This document shows positions 56,144 to 64,000 of a DNA stretch of 64,000 nt, piece by piece. Source of the stretch: an uncultured Fidelibacterota bacterium (lineage in GTDB: Bacteria > Fidelibacterota > Marinisomatia > Marinisomatales > UBA1611); contig CACEUX010000005.1 of NCBI GenBank assembly GCA_902562835.1, positions 1 through 64,000 on the forward strand, in the 5' to 3' direction. Position 1 is the first letter of the stretch, and every line of letters starts with the position of its first letter. The notes under the pieces were generated by a model that was not told where the DNA came from, did no database searches, and saw only the letters and a program-made list of their open reading frames with translations. Both the position numbers and the translations under genes were made by a program.

Positions 56144-57937
56144 CTATTTTAGGAGTAACATTTTTCCTTTTTGGATTCGGTTATCAGAGCGCACCTCGTA
56201 GAAATAAACTCCACTTGGAACTTTATTACCGTTATTATCTAAACCGTACCATGTAATATCATATGTTCCTGATGAAAGTTCACCATCATGTGCTGTTGCA
56301 ACTTTTTCACCCAATACTGAATAAATATTTACAGTTACATCAGAGAATTTCTCAGTTGCGAATCTGATCTTTGTACTTGGGTTGAATGGGTTTGGATAGT
56401 TACCATATAAAGTGAACTCTTCAGCAACTGGTGCATCCTCATCCACTTCTGTTGTGCCAGTATATACCCAAAAAGTATTCACCCTTTGAGTGGTATTATC
56501 AGGAACACAAGAGTTGTCTATTTCAAAGACCATTCTTCCTGTCTCATATTCCTCATCAAAATCCCAGCCTGAATCATCTACGCCACATTCATAATCACAA
56601 GCTGATTGAACAGCTAAAAGAGTTGCTGTTGGACCTTTCTCGAAAACAGCGGCACAAGCATCTGATGAACCACCTGCGCCTAAGCATGCAGCATATTCAT
56701 CATAAAGGGCTTGACCAACGCCTGCACCAATTGCAGCTGATGATTCTGCATCTAAATAAATAAATGCAACAGAGTCAGCAGCAGCAGTAAGAGACGTCTG
56801 TAAGTCACTGGTTGCTGCTAGAACGGCATCAAGAACACCAGCGAAAACACTGCTAGCTTCAAGAAAATTAAAAGTAAAAAAGTAACCAGTAGGTGCTAAG
56901 GCCTCATCACCACTGAATGGTATGCCATCTCCTCCACTCAATGCTCCAGTAGGATCGAATAGGTATCCTCTATTGGCTGTTATAATTCCTGCAGGAGTTG
57001 TGTCACCTGTAAAAGGATCAACTTCAAAAGTGGAATCATCACTAGGATCAATAGGGTGACCGGGTCCAGATAAAACTGGGAAGAAATCATCATCACTTCC
57101 AGTCCATCCTAGGTTCCACCATAAGCTTGTATCCTCATGAACATAAGCTAGATATGCTTCCATATTTGCAATGGTGACTGTATCAGCTGGAGCGACAGGT
57201 AGACCAACAAAGTCATTTTTGAGACCATCATCATTTACACCAAGACCAGATGATACACCATCATGCGCTTCCCAGAAAATTTCAAGTTCACTTGGAGTGG
57301 TATGCGCTTCATCATCATATGTAATAGTGACCATACCCCAATTTTCCATATCTGTTCCTACGCCGTAGTCAACACCATATTGGCCATTCACTAGATCTGC
57401 AGCGCCAAATTGCGCAAAAACATCTGAAAGTGAAATTCCCCACCCCATTGAATGAACATAAGGGTCATCTGGGTGGTCAAATCCAGGAGTGCTGGTCCAG
57501 GTTCCATTCTCAGAAACTGGAGGCACAGTTGAAAAGGTAGAGCAATTCTCTGCTTCGGTTGTAGGATAGGTACTACCTTCATTTATAGTAAAGGTACCAT
57601 CATCATTAAGATCTACATCCATTGCTACCCCAGCAAATGCTAAAAGCTCAGGGGTGACCAATGGAACCAATGCTGTTGTAACTGTATCTCCAATTTCAAA
57701 GGATGCCAGAACACGAGTATAGCCCATTCCAGCAGCGGCAGCAGCGGAACTGGGCCAAGACCCTGTTACCTGATAACCGACGCCGTTTGCAGAATCTTCA
57801 GGGCTTTCAATTGCTCTTGCAACGTAAGTGTATTCTACAACAGCACCTACGCAATTCACATTCCCCTGCAAACTCTGGGCGTATAATACTCCAGAGACCA
57901 ATGAGAATAGTAATAAAGATTTTATCATTTTAGTCAT
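56144..57937 (-). CDS. Secreted protein with C-terminal type IX-style sorting domain
   Basis: 597 residues. Signal peptide 1-20 (SLLLFSLVSGVLYAQ). The middle is low complexity and rich in Asp, Ala and Thr, with Cys scattered, and resembles no family I recognise. The C-terminal 90 residues (EFTLYGNYPNPFNPSTKIRFA to RIQKGKMLLLK) are a T9SS type A/FlgD-Ig-like sorting domain that exports and anchors the protein on the cell surface. It is encoded directly upstream of the TonB receptor and may capture that receptor's ligand. Confidence 0.85.
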   Translation of the reverse strand: MTKMIKSLLLFSLVSGVLYAQSLQGNVNCVGAVVEYTYVARAIESPEDSANGVGYQVTGSWPSSAAAAAGMGYTRVLASFEIGDTVTTALVPLVTPELLAFAGVAMDVDLNDDGTFTINEGSTYPTTEAENCSTFSTVPPVSENGTWTSTPGFDHPDDPYVHSMGWGISLSDVFAQFGAADLVNGQYGVDYGVGTDMENWGMVTITYDDEAHTTPSELEIFWEAHDGVSSGLGVNDDGLKNDFVGLPVAPADTVTIANMEAYLAYVHEDTSLWWNLGWTGSDDDFFPVLSGPGHPIDPSDDSTFEVDPFTGDTTPAGIITANRGYLFDPTGALSGGDGIPFSGDEALAPTGYFFTFNFLEASSVFAGVLDAVLAATSDLQTSLTAAADSVAFIYLDAESSAAIGAGVGQALYDEYAACLGAGGSSDACAAVFEKGPTATLLAVQSACDYECGVDDSGWDFDEEYETGRMVFEIDNSCVPDNTTQRVNTFWVYTGTTEVDEDAPVAEEFTLYGNYPNPFNPSTKIRFATEKFSDVTVNIYSVLGEKVATAHDGELSSGTYDITWYGLDNNGNKVPSGVYFYEVRSDNRIQKGKMLLLK

Positions 57938-58033
57938 ATTTGCTCCATTTATGATTATGTTGAACAGGATTCGGATTAAAGAATCTTCTGTGTACGAAAA
58001 TCTATCTAAGAATTTTGAATCCTCAAAGAATTT

Positions 58034-58189
58034 TCATTCTTCTGGTTTTTTTGAGTTTCTATAGCTGACTCTTGCCCAAAGAATGAAAAGACAATAAAGT
58101 GTAATAATGCTACCTAGAATAAAGAATGATTCTAAAATGATTCTTGTCCATAATTCTTCGATCATTGTTGGTGTAGCTCCATCTGCCAT
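58034..58189 (-). CDS. Small single-pass membrane protein
   Basis: 51 residues in a 301-bp gap between the sorted protein gene and etfB. MADGATPTMIEELWTRIILE is followed by one hydrophobic helix (FFILGSIITLYCLFILWA) and a basic tail (RVSYRNSKKPEE). The coding pattern is clean with ATG and TGA. It is transcribed away from etfB. The remaining 96 bp of the gap are AT-rich and hold the probable promoter of the sorted-protein gene. No family is recognised. Confidence 0.5.
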   Translation of the reverse strand: MADGATPTMIEELWTRIILESFFILGSIITLYCLFILWARVSYRNSKKPEE

Positions 58190-58238
58190 TTAAATTAGAG
58201 CCCTAAATTAACTCAAATATCCTTTTATAAATCTATAA

Positions 58239-59009
58239 ATGAAAATCGCTGTATTAGTTAAGCAGGTACCTGGACCAGAATCTGCTCTACCAATTAATGA
58301 TCATGGAACATGGGTAGATGAAGAATCTGTGACCTTTGTTATGAACCCTCCAGACAACTTTGCATTAGAGGAAGCATTATTGATAAAAGAGGGGAAAGGA
58401 GATGGAGAGGTTGTTGTTGTGAGTATGGGACCTGATCGGGTTCAGAAAGTGATAAGAGAAGGGCTTGCAAAGGGAGCAGACCGTGGCATTCATATTGAAG
58501 AGGTAGGGCCTATAGAAAAAGACCCACTACATATAGCAAAGCGATTTACAGCTGTTTTAAAAGATGAAAATTTTGACCTTGTTCTAACAGGACTCCAGTC
58601 TGATGACACAGGGATGGGGCAGACGGGTGTTTTGATCGGCGAAATGCTTGGTATTTCTACTGCGACACTAGCTGTCGAAACGGATATAAAAGATGGCCAC
58701 ATAAGACTTAAGAGAGAGCTAGAATCAGGTTGGTTCCAATGGGTTGAGTTCCCGCTCCCAGCCTCTATTAGCATACAATCGGGTCTAAACACACCAAGGT
58801 ATCCGTCCTTAAAGGGTATAATGGGTGCCAAGAAAAAAGAGATCAAGACCGTTTCGTGTACAGAACTTGATATTAGTAGTAACTGTCAATCGGTAGATAA
58901 GGTATTTGTTCCTCAAACATCCAAGCATTCAGAGGTCATAGATGGGGAAGTGGATGCAGCGGTCGAACGCATTGTTGAAATATTAAAATCAGAGATAAAG
59001 GTGATATAG
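58239..59009 (+). CDS. etfB: Electron transfer flavoprotein, beta subunit
   Basis: 256 residues. IAVLVKQVPGPES, NPPDNFALEEALLIKE, VVSMGPDRVQKVIREGLAKGADRGIHI and LTGLQSDDTGMGQTGVLIGEMLG are the AMP- and FAD-domain signatures. It accepts electrons from acyl-CoA dehydrogenases such as the one at 36764. It is first of the operon etfB-etfA-etfD with 3 and 7 bp gaps. Confidence 0.96.
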   Translation: MKIAVLVKQVPGPESALPINDHGTWVDEESVTFVMNPPDNFALEEALLIKEGKGDGEVVVVSMGPDRVQKVIREGLAKGADRGIHIEEVGPIEKDPLHIAKRFTAVLKDENFDLVLTGLQSDDTGMGQTGVLIGEMLGISTATLAVETDIKDGHIRLKRELESGWFQWVEFPLPASISIQSGLNTPRYPSLKGIMGAKKKEIKTVSCTELDISSNCQSVDKVFVPQTSKHSEVIDGEVDAAVERIVEILKSEIKVI

Positions 59010-59012
59010 TAC

Positions 59013-59957
59013 GTGGATGTTTTAGTTATTCTTGAAGAAAGTCAAGGTTCTCTACATCGTTTAAGTAGAGAGGCAATTGCAGGTGCCCAAAAATTAGGGT
59101 CTTCGGTCGCTGCATTAGCTATTGGTGAAAATGCAGATACCTTAGCCAGTGAATTATCTAGCTATGACCTGGAGGAGGTATTTACTGCAAAACATGAGCT
59201 TTTATCATCCTACAGTGCAGATGGTTATTTTGAAACTGTAATACAGCTTATTAGGGCGGAGTCGCCAGCTTTAGTAGTAGCAGGACATACTTATCAGACC
59301 AGAGACTTTATGCCCAGGGTCAGCGCTAAGTTGGATATCCCATTCATTCCAGATATTGTTTCGCTTTCTGATGAAGGATTTGTTAAGCAGGTCCTTAATG
59401 CAAAGCTCAATGCCTCATTATCATCAGCCTCAGATCAAATAATTCTTAGTTTTCAGTCTGCTGCTTTCAATGATGAAGAAATAAGGGGAGGCTCATGTTC
59501 TGCAAGAGCGTTTGATGTTGAACTAGATAGCTCTCAAGTTCGTTCTGTATCAGAAGAACCTTTCCAAGAGGCCACGGGTGATGTGGATCTGGAAAGCGCT
59601 GAAGTGCTTGTAAGTGTTGGCAGAGGCATAGAAAAAGAAGAGAATGTGCCTATTGCTTTTGAATTAGCAAAAGCAATAGGTGCTGAGGTTTGTGCAAGCC
59701 GTCCAGTGGTTGACTCTGGCTGGATAGATTCATTCAGACAGGTTGGAAGCTCAGGTCATAATGTTGCACCTAAACTTTATTTTTCTCTGGGAGTTTCAGG
59801 TGCTATCCAGCATGTGGTTGGTATGAAGGGTTCAAAGAATATCTTAGCGATCAATAAAGATGCTGATGCGCCTATTTTCGAACTTGCTGACTATGCAGTT
59901 GTAGGAAATGTTTTAGAGATCATTCCCAAATTAATTGAAGCTCTAAATAATAAATAA
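59013..59957 (+). CDS. etfA: Electron transfer flavoprotein, alpha subunit
   Basis: 314 residues from GTG. The C-terminal FAD domain is recognised by [83 protein letters not shown]. With EtfB it forms the soluble electron carrier. It lies between etfB and the membrane protein. Confidence 0.96.
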   Translation: MDVLVILEESQGSLHRLSREAIAGAQKLGSSVAALAIGENADTLASELSSYDLEEVFTAKHELLSSYSADGYFETVIQLIRAESPALVVAGHTYQTRDFMPRVSAKLDIPFIPDIVSLSDEGFVKQVLNAKLNASLSSASDQIILSFQSAAFNDEEIRGGSCSARAFDVELDSSQVRSVSEEPFQEATGDVDLESAEVLVSVGRGIEKEENVPIAFELAKAIGAEVCASRPVVDSGWIDSFRQVGSSGHNVAPKLYFSLGVSGAIQHVVGMKGSKNILAINKDADAPIFELADYAVVGNVLEIIPKLIEALNNK

Positions 59958-59964
59958 AGGGTCG

Positions 59965-61809
59965 ATGGACTCTATTACTTTTCTACCTGTTGAAAAATTT
60001 ATTCTTGCTGTACTAACTGCAGCAGCAGTTGGGTCATTTTCATTTGAGGTCTACCGCCGTTTAGCTATTGTGCTTAAGGGGACTGGGTCACTTCCATTTG
60101 ATAGATTCCCAGAACGTTTATTGCGAGTATTCAGAGAGGTAATACTTCATGAAAAAGTGATTCGAGAGCGACCATGGCCTGGGATAATGCATGCTCTGGT
60201 ATTCTGGGGTTTTCTAGTATTTGGTGTCATTACACTTGACCATTTTTTTATTGGTTTTTATAAACCATTATTATCTGAATCTGCTCATAAAGCATATTCA
60301 TATGTAGTCATTCCTTTTTCAATCCTAGTTATTTTTGGTATCCTTTCTCTGAGCTACAGGAGGTTTATAACTCAACCTAAAGCATTAGGAAAACTATCCC
60401 CAACTTCTGGCCTAGTTGCTTTTTTTATTGTTACTCTAATGGCAACATACTTACTAGGTGAAATGGACATATCCCAATACTTATGGAAAGTTAATTGGTG
60501 GATTCATTCTATTGTTATTTTGGCTTTTCTTTTTCTTATTCCAAGGAGTAAACACCTACACCTTGTACTTGGACCATTTAATATTTTCTTCAAGCCTTTT
60601 GATCAACCCGATCACACAGCAGTGCATATTGATCTGGAAGGAGATGAAGATGAATTAGATGAAATGCTTAATGATCTTACAAAGTTAACTCAGAACCAAG
60701 CATTGGATATTTTTTCATGTGTAGAATGTGGTCGTTGTACAGATGTTTGCCCTGCAAATAGAGGAGGAGGTATTTTAGATCCAAAAAATCATTTTATTTT
60801 AGATTTGAGGGAGCCTCTTTTACAAGATAAAGACGTAGCAGTTTTAGACAAGATCAATGTTGAGGCAGGGTGGGAATGTACCACATGCCAGGCATGTACT
60901 GAAGTATGCCCTGTTGGTAACCATGTCGAAAAGTCTGATGAAATAAGAAGGTTAGAAGTCCTTGTAGAAGGGAGAGTCCCCCAAGAATACCAAAAATTAT
61001 TTACTAATTTACAAGAGACAGGCAATACAGAAGGGGCATCTGGTAGTGCCTTAGCTGATTCTCTTCCTGTATTTACATCAGATAAAGAATATGTACTCTG
61101 GCTTGGTTGTTTTGCGAGGCACGGTCTAGATCCTGATTTCAACAGATCGGTTGAGAATTTCACAAAAATACTAGATACAGCTGGAGTCAGTTATGGAGTG
61201 TTAGAGCAAGAACACTGTTCTGGTGATCCAGTGAATCGCCTTGGTGATAAATTGACCTACACAATGCTAAGAGAGCATAATATGGAGCAGCTCGCTGAAA
61301 CAAAAAAAGTTGTAACATTATGTCCACATTGTGCGGTGAACCTAGGTAAAGAATATGAAAAATATGATAAAGTTAATTATACAGTTGAGCATCACACACA
61401 AGTAGTAGGGCGGTTGATAGAAGAAGGAAAGATAAAGGTCCAAATGGGTGATAATGGTAAAGTCACTTATCATGACCCCTGCAACCTATCACGTATCCTT
61501 GATATTGTAGATGAGCCTCGTACGGCTATCCAATCGGCTACCTCTGAATTCCAGGAGATGAAAGAAAGTGGCAGAGAAACACTATGTTGTGGTGCAGGTG
61601 GTGCACTCTGGTGGAAAAAGGAGACACAGGGGCGTACACACCTTGTACGCGCAGAACAGGTTATTGAATCAGAGGTCGATACTGTTGTAACAGGTTGTAA
61701 TTTTTGTTATGGCATGATGAAGCAAGGATTGGGTCCCATGACCCCCGAAGGCAGGGAAGAGGTTGTAGTAAAAGATGTTGCAGATATTGTAGCTGAAAAT
61801 CTTATTTAA
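59965..61809 (+). CDS. Membrane Fe-S oxidoreductase, ETF:(mena)quinone oxidoreductase-type (EtfD-like)
   Basis: 614 residues. A NarI-like membrane domain (residues 1-190, about five helices with His residues for heme b) precedes two 4Fe-4S motifs (CVECGRCTDVCPANRG and CTTCQACTEVCPVG, about 252-320). Two CCG domains follow (HCSGDPVNRLGD, LCPHCAVNLG, LCCGAGGALWWKKETQGR, GCNFCYGMM) as in heterodisulfide reductase B. The protein takes electrons from ETF to the quinone pool and so completes fatty-acid and amino-acid oxidation. The stop overlaps the convergent gene by 8 bp. Confidence 0.92.
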   Translation: MDSITFLPVEKFILAVLTAAAVGSFSFEVYRRLAIVLKGTGSLPFDRFPERLLRVFREVILHEKVIRERPWPGIMHALVFWGFLVFGVITLDHFFIGFYKPLLSESAHKAYSYVVIPFSILVIFGILSLSYRRFITQPKALGKLSPTSGLVAFFIVTLMATYLLGEMDISQYLWKVNWWIHSIVILAFLFLIPRSKHLHLVLGPFNIFFKPFDQPDHTAVHIDLEGDEDELDEMLNDLTKLTQNQALDIFSCVECGRCTDVCPANRGGGILDPKNHFILDLREPLLQDKDVAVLDKINVEAGWECTTCQACTEVCPVGNHVEKSDEIRRLEVLVEGRVPQEYQKLFTNLQETGNTEGASGSALADSLPVFTSDKEYVLWLGCFARHGLDPDFNRSVENFTKILDTAGVSYGVLEQEHCSGDPVNRLGDKLTYTMLREHNMEQLAETKKVVTLCPHCAVNLGKEYEKYDKVNYTVEHHTQVVGRLIEEGKIKVQMGDNGKVTYHDPCNLSRILDIVDEPRTAIQSATSEFQEMKESGRETLCCGAGGALWWKKETQGRTHLVRAEQVIESEVDTVVTGCNFCYGMMKQGLGPMTPEGREEVVVKDVADIVAENLI

Positions 61810-63643
61810 CTAAGATCATTTTTTTTACCTCAATGAACTTTTGCGCCTCTATTTTATAAAAATATACTCCCGCTGATAGTGGTTGCCCCTGGTGGTTGGT
61901 AGCTCTCCACTCAATTGTTTTATATCCAGCACTCTCTTTTTGGCTTACAAGATCACATACCATATTTCCTAGGATATCAAAAATAGTTATGTTCACATGG
62001 GAATTTTCTGGGAGTTCATAATTGATCTGTGTTGTAGGGTTAAATGGATTTGGATAGTTCTGATCTAATGAATAATTAATGGGTAATTGGTTGTGGTTTT
62101 TAAGGTCCATCCATTCCAAGGTTATTGAAAGCACTTCAGAGTATTCGCTCCATCCTCCTGCATAGTATGATACTCTATAAAAGTATTCTGTATCGAATTC
62201 TACTTGATGATCTTCATAGGAATTCGTTATCAGGTAATTTTCATGAACATTATTAATAAAATTTTCATCTGTAGATCGTTCTAATAGATAATATTCAAGA
62301 ACATCATCACCTACCGGAGACCAAAGTATTTCAACAAAAGAATCGTGCGGATGCAATTCAAAATTGGCAGGTGCGTAAAGTGTATCTTGATCTGTTTCTA
62401 TCTCTTCTTTTATGAAACTTCCCCAGTTGCATAATTGCCCTACTGTATAAATCCAGTAGTCTAAGTCATTTTCTATATCTTCTGGATAACCATTGCAAAC
62501 GCCAATGGACATCTCTGCAAGTACCCATTCGTTAGGGATAATATGCCAGTTCCATGGTTCATTGAATCCCGCATCACCATAGTCTAAATACCCATTTACA
62601 TGAAGACCCCTATCATCTTCTGGAAGTTCGAGCTGGGACCGGCATTGATCTATGAGATCATTATTATTTGTTGTGATAGTATAATTAGACCCGTCTTCTT
62701 CTCCATGAATACCGACTGTAAAAAAAACATAACTACTATCATATGTAGGACCACAGACACTTGTATCTGTTGGGAGATCAGTAACAAAATTTTGCCACAA
62801 TTCACCTACTGCTCTTGAGGGGAACCAGGATGATGAGTCAATATCGTCATTATAGCAATTCCAGGACCCAATTGTGTATGTGTTTTGATTACCAAACCAG
62901 CCAATTGAATCTGGAATGATATTTAATACGACAGGTTCAAAAACATTAAGTGAAGAAGGTAGTCTTAGGTCTGTAACTGTATTAAAAAAAGAATTAAGGA
63001 ATGTATAGTCAACCACTAAGGTGTGGGCCACATCTGGTTCCATAGCCAATATCCATTTCGCCCCTTGTGGACGATGGTCATAAAAAATTCCAGTTAGATT
63101 ATCAATACGATACTGAGCATCATTTTCAGCAATTACCATGAGTCCTGGTACCTCAATAGCTCCTCCGGCATCAGTAGTATCATGATACCCGCCTTTTTGA
63201 GTAATGAACCCTAAAACACGTTCGGGAATCCATTTTGTGAAATGATAACCAAACTGCCCACCCCAAGAGTATCCGTTGATAAAAAAAGGTATGAATGATA
63301 TTTCATCATGCCCAGTTTGAACGGCAAAAGAATCCATAGCAGCAAGAACAGCATCACCGATTCCAGTATTCATATGCATATTAAAAATATGTGCACCTAA
63401 TAAAGCAAAACCTTGGTTGTCCACTAAGCTCTGATAGGCACTATCAGTGACTATATCGCGAGAATCTCCATTATTTGGGTGCATGAACCAATAGATGCCT
63501 CTTAATGTATCTGTTGAATCATTGACCCATATCCTAAAGTCAGCATAATTATAGCTGGCTGTATCATTCTCCGGTATGGATATATCATAGATTTCTCCCT
63601 TGGCCACAGCAATTAGTAAGAAGCAAAAGAGATACTTTTTCAT
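61802..63643 (-). CDS. Secreted alpha/beta hydrolase with type IX-style sorting domain
   Basis: 613 residues. Signal peptide 1-16. A hydrolase domain (about 20-240) carries GYSWGG with Ser126 as the likely nucleophile; DVAHTL near residue 211 may supply the His. A fibronectin-type III-like region follows (about 430-510, APANFELHPHDSFVEILWSP). The last 85 residues (LDQNYPNPFNPTTQINYEL to VKKMILVK) are a sorting domain. It may cut esters or polymers outside the cell; the substrate is unknown. Confidence 0.85.
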   Translation of the reverse strand: MKKYLFCFLLIAVAKGEIYDISIPENDTASYNYADFRIWVNDSTDTLRGIYWFMHPNNGDSRDIVTDSAYQSLVDNQGFALLGAHIFNMHMNTGIGDAVLAAMDSFAVQTGHDEISFIPFFINGYSWGGQFGYHFTKWIPERVLGFITQKGGYHDTTDAGGAIEVPGLMVIAENDAQYRIDNLTGIFYDHRPQGAKWILAMEPDVAHTLVVDYTFLNSFFNTVTDLRLPSSLNVFEPVVLNIIPDSIGWFGNQNTYTIGSWNCYNDDIDSSSWFPSRAVGELWQNFVTDLPTDTSVCGPTYDSSYVFFTVGIHGEEDGSNYTITTNNNDLIDQCRSQLELPEDDRGLHVNGYLDYGDAGFNEPWNWHIIPNEWVLAEMSIGVCNGYPEDIENDLDYWIYTVGQLCNWGSFIKEEIETDQDTLYAPANFELHPHDSFVEILWSPVGDDVLEYYLLERSTDENFINNVHENYLITNSYEDHQVEFDTEYFYRVSYYAGGWSEYSEVLSITLEWMDLKNHNQLPINYSLDQNYPNPFNPTTQINYELPENSHVNITIFDILGNMVCDLVSQKESAGYKTIEWRATNHQGQPLSAGVYFYKIEAQKFIEVKKMILVK

Positions 63644-63647
63644 AATG

Positions 63648-64000
63648 CTATTCTTTTAGCCCGATCTCTCTGAGCCTTTCATCTAGATATTCTTTGGCAG
63701 TGTATTTTTTTGATAAGACCACCTCATCTCTAGGATGTAAGAAAAGAGGCATTGAAAATCGACTCTTATTATCTATCTGATCATCAGGATTAATTACCTG
63801 GTGTGTGGTAGAAGGGAAATAACCGTGTGAAGCTTCCTGAAGCATATCCCCGGCATTGATAGCTAAGCATCCTGGGTCACATGATATATCATGCCAATTC
63901 CCATTTGTGTCTTGTACTTGTAGTCCGGGTTGGGTTCCTGCGACAAGGAGTGTGATTAAATTTATATCTTCATGCGCTGATCCTCTGACCGCGCCATCCT
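63648..64000 (-). CDS. 2-oxoglutarate/Fe(II) oxygenase, isopenicillin-N-synthase family, cut by right edge
   Basis: The coding region continues past base 64000, so the N-terminus is missing. Visible residues include the metal pair in AHEDINLITLLVAGTQPG (HxD), the distal His in STTHQVINPD and the 2-oxoglutarate Arg in RFSMPLFLHP. NWHDISCDPGCLAINAGDMLQEASHGYFPSTTH is typical of the family, in which the enzyme hydroxylates or cyclises a small molecule. It is 4 bp upstream of the sorted hydrolase gene, so the two are probably cotranscribed. Confidence 0.9.
   Translation of the reverse strand, partial: DGAVRGSAHEDINLITLLVAGTQPGLQVQDTNGNWHDISCDPGCLAINAGDMLQEASHGYFPSTTHQVINPDDQIDNKSRFSMPLFLHPRDEVVLSKKYTAKEYLDERLREIGLKE

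Overview
The window is 64 kb of densely coding, AT-rich DNA from a free-living, aerobic, probably marine bacterium of the FCB group. The best guess is a Marinimicrobia (SAR406)-like lineage. This rests on secreted proteins ending in type IX-style sorting domains (YPNPFNPST-type motifs), dockerin-like ends on secreted proteins, a very large TonB-dependent receptor and weak Shine-Dalgarno signals. Taxonomy is inferred from gene content only. No rRNA, tRNA, CRISPR array, insertion sequence or prophage was seen.

Layout. 1-9.8 kb: polymer use and secretion (a beta-galactosidase cut by the left edge, a glycosyltransferase, a gingipain-type peptidase, a DUF5916 outer-membrane protein). 9.8-27.6 kb: a photoprotection and membrane-lipid island, described below. 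27.8-33.5 kb: housekeeping metabolism (CysQ-like phosphatase, O-methyltransferase, ThyX, fused 2-oxoacid dehydrogenase E1, FabD-like acyltransferase). 33.5-36.7 kb: riboflavin operon ribD-ribE-ribBA-ribH. 36.7-41 kb: glutaryl-CoA-dehydrogenase-like enzyme, phosphoesterase, glycosylasparaginase with a broken signal peptide, DUF3050. 41-48 kb: a pyroglutamyl-peptidase-like secreted protein, BirA, two PAP2-type proteins, an acyl-CoA mutase catalytic subunit, a DjlA-like co-chaperone, and a zinc-ribbon/DUF3467 pair. 48-52 kb: acyl-CoA metabolism. 52-58 kb: giant TonB receptor and a sorted secreted protein. 58-64 kb: EtfB-EtfA-EtfD electron-transfer module, a sorted alpha/beta hydrolase, and a 2-oxoglutarate oxygenase cut by the right edge.

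The most interesting part is the island at 10.5-27.6 kb. It holds two cyclopropane-fatty-acid-synthase-family methyltransferases, an FAD amine-oxidase-like protein with DUF1365, a fatty-acid desaturase, a DUF1295 protein, lipocalin, START, SOUL and SRPBCC proteins, an SDR, a glutathione peroxidase, a cryptochrome/photolyase-like protein, a class II photolyase, and a MerR regulator with a cobalamin-domain-like C-terminus. Four promoters in the island, and nowhere else in the window that I could find, carry the same tandem 9-bp repeat (AACGCTCAT twice). Each sits 6-7 bp upstream of a recognisable -35 box; one stands before the regulator itself. I read this as a light or singlet-oxygen regulon with a shared operator. 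The regulator appears to lack the residues that bind cobalamin in CarH/LitR, so the sensing step may differ from the classical one.
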